A DNA stretch of 6,157 nt from Gemmatimonadota bacterium. Lineage in GTDB: Bacteria; Gemmatimonadota; Gemmatimonadetes; Gemmatimonadales; GWC2-71-9. The notes below the pieces were generated by a model. It did not search any database. It worked only from the letters and a program-made list of their open reading frames with translations, and was not told the DNA's origin. Below, piece after piece: positions 1-5,486 of the stretch (its first letter is position 1; each line of letters starts with the position of its first letter). Both the position numbers and the translations under genes were made by a program. The stretch is from assembly GCA_016880225.1 (NCBI GenBank), contig JAEHDT010000080.1:1-6157 (forward strand). Direction: 5' to 3'.

Positions 1-89
1 GCCTTGATGAGCCACTCGGCCTGGGCGTTGATCTTGAGCCCCGTGGTGGGGCAGGTGCGGAACGGAGCGGCAATGGGCGTGGCGGTCAT
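1..89 (-). CDS. N-terminus of heme-copper oxidase/NO reductase subunit I (partial, runs off window)
   Basis: Only the first 29 codons are present (start MTATPIAAPFRTCPTTG, then LKI...AEWLIK); the gene continues beyond base 1. The ATG at 89-87 overlaps the TGA of the subunit II gene (ATGA), and a strong ribosome-binding site (GGGAGGTG, complement of 94-101) lies inside the end of that gene, so the start is well supported. Translational coupling directly behind a CuA subunit II is the usual place for the catalytic subunit I of ba3-type oxidases and of related CuA-containing NO reductases. The fragment ends before the first membrane helix, so no heme or CuB ligand can be inspected. The product is therefore inferred from position and from the CPTTG...AEWLIK pre-helix segment, which resembles the start of such subunits from memory only. 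Whether it reduces O2 or NO cannot be told here. Confidence 0.6.
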   Translation of the reverse strand, partial: MTATPIAAPFRTCPTTGLKINAQAEWLIK

Positions 90-661
90 CGGGCACCTCC
101 CGTCGCGGCCCCGGGCGTGTGACCGGCGCTGTCCACCACGATCACGCGGCCGACCATGATGTGGTGACCGATGCCGCAGAACTCGTTGCACACGATGCGG
201 AAGTCACCGGCTTCGGTGGGGACGACGCGCAGCCCGTAGTCGTAGCCCGGCACCACCTGGAAGTTCAGGTTCACCGGGCTCAGGCTGAAGCCGTGGTTCA
301 GGTCGAGCGCCGACAGGTGCAGAGTGTACTCGACGCCCTTCTGGAGCTTCAGGACCGGATCCCAGGACCACATGCGTGCCTGGAGGTACACGTCGCTGCC
401 GGGTGGCGGCGCCACGACCGCGTGCCCCGCGTCCTCCCCGATCTTGTACTGCTTGATGAACTCGTTTACGCGGCGGGCGTAGGCCGGGGGGTCCACGCGG
501 TGCCTGATGCCGGAGGGGTTCTGTGCGCCCTTCAGGTGCCACAGCGGCATCATGGCGAACAGCACGATGCACCAGCCGAACGCGATCCCGACCCACAGCT
601 TCTCGGTCTTGTCGGCCGGCTTCCACCAGATGCCTTTGGGTGACTGGATTCCGGTGTTCAT
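86..661 (-). CDS. CuA-containing subunit II of ba3-like cytochrome c oxidase (or CuA-type NO reductase)
   Basis: This 191-residue protein carries electrons from cytochrome c or another periplasmic donor to the catalytic subunit. Residues about 21-42 form a single N-terminal membrane helix (VGIAFGWCIVLFAMMPLWHL). The rest is an outside cupredoxin domain with a complete dinuclear CuA site: H123, then C158-x-E160-x-C162-x3-H166-x2-M169 (CNEFCGIGHHIM). One N-terminal helix and a length near 190 match the short ba3/CbaB type rather than the two-helix aa3 subunit II. The motif MWSWDP (97-102) sits where the conserved aromatic patch for electron entry lies in the family. The gene follows a 54-codon membrane-protein gene by 13 bases and overlaps the next gene by 4 bases. 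No clear Shine-Dalgarno sequence precedes the ATG at 661. CuA-type NO reductases share this fold, so the enzyme's substrate stays open. Confidence 0.93.
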   Translation of the reverse strand: MNTGIQSPKGIWWKPADKTEKLWVGIAFGWCIVLFAMMPLWHLKGAQNPSGIRHRVDPPAYARRVNEFIKQYKIGEDAGHAVVAPPPGSDVYLQARMWSWDPVLKLQKGVEYTLHLSALDLNHGFSLSPVNLNFQVVPGYDYGLRVVPTEAGDFRIVCNEFCGIGHHIMVGRVIVVDSAGHTPGAATGGAR

Positions 662-674
662 GGGAGTCGTCCCG

Positions 675-839
675 TCAGGGGAGCGGCGCCCGCGGGAGGG
701 TGAGGATCTCCCACAGGCCCCAGAGGGTGTAGAACGCGACCATCACGAGGATGCCTGCGCCGAGCAACAGGAAGATCGAGTCGAACAGACGCTGGCCGAG
801 CGGCGGCGTCTCAACCGGGGTGCTGCGCTCGTCCACCAT
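675..839 (-). CDS. Small single-helix membrane protein, probable accessory oxidase subunit (CbaD/subunit IIa-like position)
   Basis: A 54-residue protein beginning MVDERSTPVETPPLGQRLFD, with one hydrophobic helix at about 20-44 and a short charged tail ending PRAPLP. The ATG at 839-837 has a good ribosome-binding site (GGGAGG, 6 bases away). The gene sits 24 bases after the Rrf2 stop and 13 bases before the subunit II start, so it is in the same transcript. Order small helix - subunit II - subunit I matches ba3-type operons, where a very small one-helix subunit (CbaD, subunit IIa) is encoded ahead of subunit II. The sequence itself has no diagnostic residues, so the role is inferred from size, topology and position. 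High-GC context allows chance ORFs, but the ribosome site, fit between genes and clear helix argue that it is real. Confidence 0.75.
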   Translation of the reverse strand: MVDERSTPVETPPLGQRLFDSIFLLLGAGILVMVAFYTLWGLWEILTLPRAPLP

Positions 840-863
840 GGGAACCTCCCGGTGTGGAGGGGA

Positions 864-1277
864 TCACACGGAGACCTCGGCGCCGCGGAGTAGATCCGCA
901 ACGCTGGTCTCCCGGAAAAAGCTGGCGACGGTGTCGGCGACTTGCTTCCAGCGGCTGTGCGCCGCGCAGGCGGTGCTATCGCTGCACTGGGGCCGCCCTA
1001 ACAGGCAGCGGCGCCGCTCGTCGATGCGATCGAACAGGGCGACGATTTCGTACAGGCGCAGCCGGTCGGCGGGAACGGCGAGCTGGAAGCCGCCCGCCTT
1101 GCCGCGCGTCGACGCCAGCACGCCGGCGCGCGCGAGGCGATGCAGGATCTTGGAGAGGTAGTTGTGGGGAATGCGCAGCGCCTGGGCCATTTCGCCTACG
1201 CGCACGGTGCCGTCGTCGGCGCGCTCGGCGAGGTACAGCACGGCGCGCAGCGCGTATTCCGCCGTCTGGGAGAGCAT
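864..1277 (-). CDS. Rrf2-family Fe-S transcriptional regulator (IscR/NsrR-like)
   Basis: A 137-residue winged-helix regulator. It opens with the standard Rrf2 start MLSQTAEYALRAVLYLA; the helix-turn-helix and recognition helix span about 25-55 (VGEMAQAL...NYLSKIL), followed by the wing (STRGKAGGFQLA). Residues C91, C98, C104 and H107 (C-x6-C-x5-C-x2-H) match the Cys3 set of NsrR and the Cys3-His ligands of IscR, so a [2Fe-2S] or [4Fe-4S] cluster sensing NO, O2 or Fe-S status is expected. An in-frame ATG at 1292 would add MIKTI, but it lies within the palindromic operator and the family consensus begins at the 1277 ATG, so I chose the latter; neither has a strong ribosome site. It is the first gene of the oxidase operon and divergent from the Fe-S operon, so it probably regulates both, and itself. 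NsrR, IscR or another subgroup cannot be separated by eye. Confidence 0.92.
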   Translation of the reverse strand: MLSQTAEYALRAVLYLAERADDGTVRVGEMAQALRIPHNYLSKILHRLARAGVLASTRGKAGGFQLAVPADRLRLYEIVALFDRIDERRRCLLGRPQCSDSTACAAHSRWKQVADTVASFFRETSVADLLRGAEVSV

Positions 1278-1279
1278 AA

Positions 1280-1308
1280 TTGTCTTTATCATGATAATAT
1301 GATAAATT
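1280..1308 (+). promoter_or_regulatory. Candidate promoter of the plus-strand operon
   Basis: TTGTCT at 1280-1285 and TAAATT at 1303-1308 are separated by exactly 17 bases. Each matches 4 of 6 bases of the sigma-70 hexamers. The palindrome falls between and over the two hexamers, which suits repression by a bound dimer. TATGAT (1298-1303) is an alternative -10. On the minus strand TATTAT (complement of 1294-1299) is a -10-like element for the regulator/oxidase operon, but I see no good -35 for it. Transcription would start near 1315, giving a leader of roughly 30 bases before the ATG at 1346. Confidence 0.4.
1285..1306. promoter_or_regulatory. Nested palindromic operator in divergent promoter region
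   Basis: Within an AT-rich island (about 1276-1310) in otherwise very GC-rich DNA lies a perfect 8-bp inverted repeat, TTTATCAT (1285-1292) and ATGATAAA (1299-1306), separated by GATAAT. Inside it is a second perfect 12-bp palindrome, TTATCATGATAA (1286-1297). Rrf2 regulators bind as dimers to dyad sites, and this is the only such site between the regulator and the divergent operon, so it is the probable operator. It does not obviously match the classical enterobacterial NsrR (AAGATGCATTT halves) or IscR motifs. Confidence 0.7.
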
Positions 1309-1345
1309 GAGCGCGCAAGGCTTCCGTCAACCGAAGAGGCGATTG

Positions 1346-2923
1346 ATGGCGATCGTGGCGAGCGCGCAGCGCGGCACCCGGCGGATCCTGGCTGGGGCGG
1401 ACGCCTGGATGAACCGGCTGTACGGCTGGCGCTTCAATCCCCTCTACCACAGCGGCGCCCTCGTGGTCGCGCTGCTCTTGGTCGTGCTCGTCACCGGCAT
1501 CTACCTCCTGTTCTTCTATCGGATCGGCGCCCCGTTTGCCTCGGTGGCGCGCATCACCGATCAGGTCTGGCTGGGCCGCTGGATCCGGGGGCTACACCGC
1601 TACGCCTCGGATGCGGCGGTGGTGGCGGCGCTGGTGCACGCACTGCGGCTGTTCGCCCAGGGGCGGAGCTGGGGACCGCGCACGCTCGCCTGGGTGAGCG
1701 GGCTCGTCCTCCTCTTCACCGTATTCATCTGCGGTTGGACCGGCTACGTGATGGTGTGGGACGTGCAGGGCGAGGTCCTGGCGCGCGCGGGCGCGCGGCT
1801 GCTCGACGTGCTGCCCATCTTCTCGGAGCCGATCAGCCGCACGTTCGTGGGCGAGCGCCCAATCCCCGGAGCGTTTTTCTTCCTCAATCTGTTCGCCCAC
1901 ATCGCCATCCCGATCGGCCTCGGGCTCGTCGTGTGGCTCCACGTGTCGCGGGTCGCCCGGCCGGCGCTGTTACCGTCGCGCAAGCTGATGTGGGGGGTGA
2001 TCGGGCTGCTCGTCGCGCTGTCGCTGTTTTGGCCGGTTGCCATGGGGCCGCCCGCCGACTTGTTCCGGCTCCCCGCACCGGCGCCGTTCGACTGGTTCTA
2101 CGCCTTCTGGGTGCCGCTCGCGCGGCCGCTGTCCACCGGGTTCGTGTGGGCGGTGACGCTCGCGGTCGCGGCCGCGACTCTCCTGGCGCCGCTCTGGACC
2201 AGGCCCGCGCGCGCGGCCCGCCCTCCGGCCTCGTGGGTGGACGAGCGGCTGTGCACCGGCTGCGAGCAGTGCTACCAGGACTGTCCCTACGACGCGATCG
2301 AAATGGTCGAGCGGACGGAGAACGTAAAGGCCGGCGCGAGCGCCACCGTCGCGCGGGTCGATGCCGGCGCTTGCGTGAGCTGTGGCATCTGCGCCGGCTC
2401 GTGCGCGCCGATGGGTGTCGGCCCGCCAGGGCGTACCGGGCGCGACCAGCTCTCCCGGGTACAGGCGTTCGTCGCGGCCCGGCGGCCAGGGGCGAAAGAC
2501 GTGGTGATCGTCGGGTGTGACCGCGGCGCGGGCGGCATCGCGGCGGGTGAGTCGTTCCACGGCGCCTTGGTCTACCCCGTCTCCTGCGCCGGCAGCCTGC
2601 ACACGTCGGTGATCGAGTACCTGCTGCGGGCGGGCGCGGGCGGCGTGCTGGTCGTTTCCTGCCCGGCGCGCGACTGTTGGAACCGAGAGGGGCCGAAGTG
2701 GCTCGAGCAGCGCGTGTACCACAAGCGCGAAGCGGAGTTGCGGGAACGGGTGGACCGCCGCCGCGTGCGCCTCGCCCATGCCGCGGTGGGCGAGACGGGG
2801 GGCGTGGTCGCCGAGCTCGAGGCCTTCCGCGCGTTACTCGCCGAGCTTGAGGCCGCACCGCGGGAGGCGGAGTTCGACGTCGTGCGCGAGTGCGACACGG
2901 CGCCCGAGGAGGCGGCGCGGTGA
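1346..2923 (+). CDS. Fusion protein: cytochrome b domain + 2[4Fe-4S] ferredoxin + MvhD-type hydrogenase delta domain
   Basis: A 525-residue membrane redox protein. Residues about 32-270 form a cytochrome b/b6-like N-terminal domain with a NPLYHSG-type first helix. Its two heme-ligand pairs are spaced as in the bc1/b6f family: H84-x13-H98 and H185-x13-H199. Further hydrophobic helices lie near 215-232 and 262-284. A ferredoxin domain follows, with C303-x2-C306-x2-C309-x3-C313-P and C343-x2-C346-x2-C349-x3-C353. Residues about 385-510 resemble MvhD/FlpD (hydrogenase/heterodisulfide reductase iron-sulfur subunit), with C391, C414, C439 and C444 (VVIVGCDRG, PVSCAGS, VVSCPARDC). The parts suggest electron transfer between a cytosolic Fe-S partner and quinone or a periplasmic acceptor; the partner is unknown. 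I chose the ATG at 1346 because AGAGG (1335-1339) lies 6 bases ahead; a TTG at 1307 would add 13 residues but overlaps the promoter. The next gene overlaps by 4 bases. Confidence 0.9.
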   Translation: MAIVASAQRGTRRILAGADAWMNRLYGWRFNPLYHSGALVVALLLVVLVTGIYLLFFYRIGAPFASVARITDQVWLGRWIRGLHRYASDAAVVAALVHALRLFAQGRSWGPRTLAWVSGLVLLFTVFICGWTGYVMVWDVQGEVLARAGARLLDVLPIFSEPISRTFVGERPIPGAFFFLNLFAHIAIPIGLGLVVWLHVSRVARPALLPSRKLMWGVIGLLVALSLFWPVAMGPPADLFRLPAPAPFDWFYAFWVPLARPLSTGFVWAVTLAVAAATLLAPLWTRPARAARPPASWVDERLCTGCEQCYQDCPYDAIEMVERTENVKAGASATVARVDAGACVSCGICAGSCAPMGVGPPGRTGRDQLSRVQAFVAARRPGAKDVVIVGCDRGAGGIAAGESFHGALVYPVSCAGSLHTSVIEYLLRAGAGGVLVVSCPARDCWNREGPKWLEQRVYHKREAELRERVDRRRVRLAHAAVGETGGVVAELEAFRALLAELEAAPREAEFDVVRECDTAPEEAAR

Positions 2924-3462
2924 CCCCGCTCGCGCGGCGCACGACGGCGATCGCGCTGGCGCTCGGGAGCACGCTCGCGATCGGGGCCCTGTCGCGGGCG
3001 CCGTACACCGCGGACCGCGCGGCGCACGGTGTGGTCCGCCTCGCGTGGCGCGCCCGCGGCGAGCGGGTCGAGGAGTGCCGCCGCCTGACGCCGGAGGAGC
3101 TCGAGCGCCTCCCGGCCCACATGCGTCAAGAGGAGAGCTGCGAGGGACGGGTGCTGCCGTATCGGTTGCAGCTCTCGATCGACGGCGCGCGCGTCGTGGA
3201 CGAGCTGGTCCAGGCCGCGGGAGCGCGTCACGACCGGCCGCTGTACGTGTACCGGGAGCTGACGCTCCAGCCGGGCGCCCACGCGATCGCCGTCGTGTTC
3301 GCGCGCGAGGGCGCGATTCCGCCGGGCGAGCGGGAAGCAAGCGAAGGCACGCCGCCCCGGCTCGCGCTCGACACCACGGTCGCGCTGCTCTCCCGCCGCG
3401 TGCTGCTCGTCACCTACGACGACGACGCCCGGCGCCTGGTGCTGCGGGACGGGTCGCCATGA
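2920..3462 (+). CDS. Exported or membrane-anchored protein of unknown function
   Basis: I do not recognise this 180-residue product. The GTG at 2920 is preceded by a very strong ribosome site (GAGGAGG, 2906-2912, 7 bases away) and overlaps the stop of the upstream gene (GTGA). An ATG at 2890 is in frame but lies deeper inside that gene and is less likely. Residues 8-24 are hydrophobic after two arginines, a signal peptide or anchor; no lipobox cysteine follows. The remainder is soluble and rich in alternating hydrophobic stretches (LPYRLQLSIDG, YVYRELTLQPGAHAIAVVF, VLLVTYDD), suggesting a beta-sandwich-like fold outside the membrane. Two cysteines, C53 and C74, could pair. Its place between the cytochrome b fusion and a polytopic membrane protein, with 4-bp overlaps on both sides, suggests a role in the same complex or its assembly; no specific function can be read from the sequence. 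Confidence 0.85.
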   Translation: MTPLARRTTAIALALGSTLAIGALSRAPYTADRAAHGVVRLAWRARGERVEECRRLTPEELERLPAHMRQEESCEGRVLPYRLQLSIDGARVVDELVQAAGARHDRPLYVYRELTLQPGAHAIAVVFAREGAIPPGEREASEGTPPRLALDTTVALLSRRVLLVTYDDDARRLVLRDGSP

Positions 3463-4733
3463 CGATCGGGCACCCCGGCGGCGCGCCGCAGGGATCGCTC
3501 GAGCAAGTGCCGCCCTTCGCGCTCCCGGGCGAGCACTTCGCCGCCGCGCTCGTCTGGCTGGTGCTGGGCGCGGCCGGTCTCGTGGCGGTCGCACCCGAGC
3601 TCGCGCAGGGAGGCTTTCTCCTGCCGCACGTCATCGCCGTGACCCACTGTTTCACGCTGGGGTGGATCACCACCTCGATCTTCGGCGCCCTGTATCAGCT
3701 GTTCCCCGTGACGCTCGGCGTACCGGCGCGGAGCGTCCGCGTCGGACACGCGACGTTCTGGGTGCTCGAAGCGGGGGTAGTCGCCCTGGTCGCCGGCACC
3801 TGGTGGTGGCACCCGGCGCTCGTCGCCGCCGGGTGGCTCACGATGTTCCTGGCGGTCGGCGGTCTCGCCTGGAACGTGCTGCCGCAGCGCCGCCGGGCGC
3901 CGCGCGGCCGGGTGATCGGGCTGTACGTCTCCGCCGGGCACATGGCGTTCGGGCTGGCGATGGCCGTCGTGGCCGCCCGGATCGGCGCCGAGCTCGGCTG
4001 GTGGCGGCTCGAGCGGCTCGGTTACCTGGCGGCTCACGCGCATCTGGCGGTCGTCGGATTCGCGACCCTCACGGCGGTGGGGGTGGGGAGCCGGCTGCTG
4101 CCGATGTTTCTGCTGTCGCACGGGCACTCGGAATGGCCGCTCCAGCGCATCGGCCCGCTCGTCGGAGCGGGTCTCGCCGCCTTTGCGGTAGGCGAGCTCG
4201 CCCACGTGGGCGCGCTCGTGGTCGCGGGCGGCGTCGCCATGGCGGCGGGGATCGCGCTGTATCTGTGGCTCGGGGCGGCTTACTTCAGGCATCGCGCGCG
4301 GCGGGCCCTCGATCCGGGGCTCGCGCAGGTGGCTGCCGCCTTCGGTTATCTCGCCGTCGCCACGGGGTTGGGGCTCGCCGTGCTCGTGACGCCGGGGTTC
4401 CATCCCCGCCTGATGGTCAGCTACGCCGTCGCCGGCATCGTCGGCTGGATTTCGCTCTTGATCGTGGGGATCTACCAGAAGATCGTGCCATTTCTCACCT
4501 GGTTGCACCGCTTCAGCGCGCGGGTGGGACAGCCGGGCGTGCCCCGCATCGCCGAGTTGACGTCGCCGGCGGCCGGCTGGACCGCCGTGGGCCTGCTCAC
4601 CGCAGGGGTGGCGTTGCTCGCCGCCGGCGTCGCGGCCGGCGCCGGCGCCGTCGCGAGGGCGGGTTCGCTCGGCTTCGCTGTGGGAACGGCACTGCTCGTG
4701 GCCCAGCACGCGCGGCTCGCGTTGCGCCGATGA
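3459..4733 (+). CDS. Polytopic membrane protein with threefold repeat, NnrS-like or heme-copper oxidase subunit I-like
   Basis: This 424-residue protein has about 12 membrane helices and almost no soluble part. Three stretches share one pattern with identical spacing, G-[WF]-x-[TS]-x4-G-x4-[LI]-x-P: G68...P83, G200...P215 and G329...P344. A histidine stands 5 residues before the glycine in the first two copies (H63, H195); in the third this position is V324. Other possible metal ligands are H57, H161, H193, H221 and H223. The GALYQLFPV and AHAHLAVVGF segments are of a kind seen in proteins related to heme-copper oxidase subunit I and in NnrS, a heme-copper membrane protein of NO metabolism. 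Both families have about 12 helices, so the exact family is unsettled. The full subunit I ligand set (adjacent His pair, tyrosine cross-link motif) is not evident, so it is probably not an oxidase itself. The ATG overlaps the previous stop (ATGA); no strong ribosome site, so coupled translation is likely. Confidence 0.85.
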   Translation: MTIGHPGGAPQGSLEQVPPFALPGEHFAAALVWLVLGAAGLVAVAPELAQGGFLLPHVIAVTHCFTLGWITTSIFGALYQLFPVTLGVPARSVRVGHATFWVLEAGVVALVAGTWWWHPALVAAGWLTMFLAVGGLAWNVLPQRRRAPRGRVIGLYVSAGHMAFGLAMAVVAARIGAELGWWRLERLGYLAAHAHLAVVGFATLTAVGVGSRLLPMFLLSHGHSEWPLQRIGPLVGAGLAAFAVGELAHVGALVVAGGVAMAAGIALYLWLGAAYFRHRARRALDPGLAQVAAAFGYLAVATGLGLAVLVTPGFHPRLMVSYAVAGIVGWISLLIVGIYQKIVPFLTWLHRFSARVGQPGVPRIAELTSPAAGWTAVGLLTAGVALLAAGVAAGAGAVARAGSLGFAVGTALLVAQHARLALRR

Positions 4734-5020
4734 TCACGCCCGGCGGCCTCGACGCGTCCGAAGAAGCGGTGTATCGGCAGCTGAAGCGCGTGATCGACCC
4801 GGAGCTGGGTCAGAGCATCATCAAGCTGGGTTTGGTCTACGACATCGGCGTGCGTGACGGCGACGTGATCGTGACCATGACCCTCACTACCCCGGGCTGT
4901 CCGCTGGGCGACGCCATCACGCGGGGCGTCGAGAGCGTAGTCGGCGAGTTGCCTTGGGTTCGTTCCGTCCACGTCGCGATCGTCTGGGATCCGCCGTGGA
5001 CCCCGGCGATGATTCGCTAG
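4730..5020 (+). CDS. MIP18/PaaD family (DUF59, SufT-like) iron-sulfur cluster assembly protein
   Basis: A 96-residue single-domain protein covering the whole DUF59 fold. Recognisable blocks are VIDPELGQSIIKLGLVYDI (21-39), VTMTLTTPGCPLGDAI (48-63) with the conserved cysteine C57, and the C-terminal VWDPPWTPAMI (85-95). These are the D-P-E-L, T-x-P-x-C-P and W-x-P-P-W motifs of the MIP18/PaaD/SufT group, which help insert or mature Fe-S clusters in target proteins in the cytosol. It is not phenylacetate PaaD by context, since no paa genes are nearby. The start overlaps the previous stop (ATGA) and the next gene begins 18 bases after its TAG. Lying in an operon with a multi-cluster ferredoxin fusion and an Fe-S repair-like protein, it likely matures or repairs clusters there. 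Confidence 0.93.
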   Translation: MITPGGLDASEEAVYRQLKRVIDPELGQSIIKLGLVYDIGVRDGDVIVTMTLTTPGCPLGDAITRGVESVVGELPWVRSVHVAIVWDPPWTPAMIR

Positions 5021-5038
5021 GAAAAAGAGGAGGGGGAG

Positions 5039-5467
5039 ATGTCTACCACTGCCAATGACGCAATCGCGCTCGACGTGCGGCCCGTACTGGCGCGGGGCGA
5101 AGAGCCGTTCGCGATGATCATGGAGGCCGCCGCTCGGGTGCCGGCGGGCGGTGCGCTGGAGCTCACCGCGCCGTTCGAGCCGGTGCCGCTCTACGGCGTG
5201 CTTGCGGGACGCGGTTTCGGGCACGTCACCACGCCGCTCGCGGGGGGCGCGTTCCTCGTGCGCTTCGTGCAGACCGGGATCACGCCGGCCGTGACGGTCG
5301 GTGCCGTGCATGAGCGCCACCCGGCCACCGCCCCGGTATTCGCCGCTCACGGTGTCGACTTGTGCTGCGGCGGTGGAAAGACGCTCGAGTTCGTGGCCAA
5401 GGCGCACGGCGTGGAGCTCGGCCGCCTGGTCGCCGAACTCCAGCACGCGGTGGTCGCGCAAGGCTGA
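5039..5467 (+). CDS. DUF2249-DUF542 fusion, related to RIC (ScdA/YtfE) Fe-S repair proteins
   Basis: A 142-residue cytosolic protein with two domains. Residues about 8-78 form DUF2249 (LDVRP at 11-15, a TusA-like fold; PVPLYGVLAGRGF at 48-60). Residues about 84-137 form DUF542, the N-terminal domain of ScdA/YtfE/RIC, with TVGAVHERHP (86-95) and the signature GVDLCCGGGKTLE (105-117), including the C109-C110 pair. RIC proteins repair Fe-S clusters after NO or oxidative damage through a di-iron hemerythrin domain, which is absent here, so this is not a complete RIC. A strong ribosome site (AGAGGAGG, 5026-5033) stands 5 bases before the ATG at 5039. It ends the plus-strand operon; no clear terminator follows in the 19 bases before the convergent gene. 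A role in metal or sulfur handling under NO stress is inferred from family and context. Confidence 0.92.
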   Translation: MSTTANDAIALDVRPVLARGEEPFAMIMEAAARVPAGGALELTAPFEPVPLYGVLAGRGFGHVTTPLAGGAFLVRFVQTGITPAVTVGAVHERHPATAPVFAAHGVDLCCGGGKTLEFVAKAHGVELGRLVAELQHAVVAQG

Positions 5468-5486
5468 GCGTCTTCGAGCGGCCGCG

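Noticed and set aside
1307..1345. TTG start adding 13 residues to the cytochrome b fusion
   Set aside because: No ribosome site, overlaps the -10-like element, while the ATG at 1346 has AGAGG at good spacing.
1884..3122. Long minus-strand ORF (412 codons) antisense to the cytochrome b fusion
   Set aside because: Arg/Pro/Ala-rich low-complexity translation typical of antisense shadows in GC-rich DNA; the plus strand here has clear heme and Fe-S motifs.
2778..3458. N-terminal 227-codon extension of the polytopic membrane protein ORF
   Set aside because: Arg-rich shadow overlapping two real genes; the true start is the ATG at 3459 overlapping the previous stop.
3414..4709. 431-codon minus-strand ORF
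   Set aside because: Charged, low-complexity antisense shadow of a membrane protein gene; no domain visible.
4730..5020. PaaD of phenylacetate degradation
   Set aside because: Same family, but it lacks the paa gene neighbourhood and the Fe-S context fits a SufT/MIP18-like role better.
5468..5486. Bidirectional terminator between the convergent genes
   Set aside because: Only a 4-bp AGCG/CGCT stem and no T run in the gap; not supportable.
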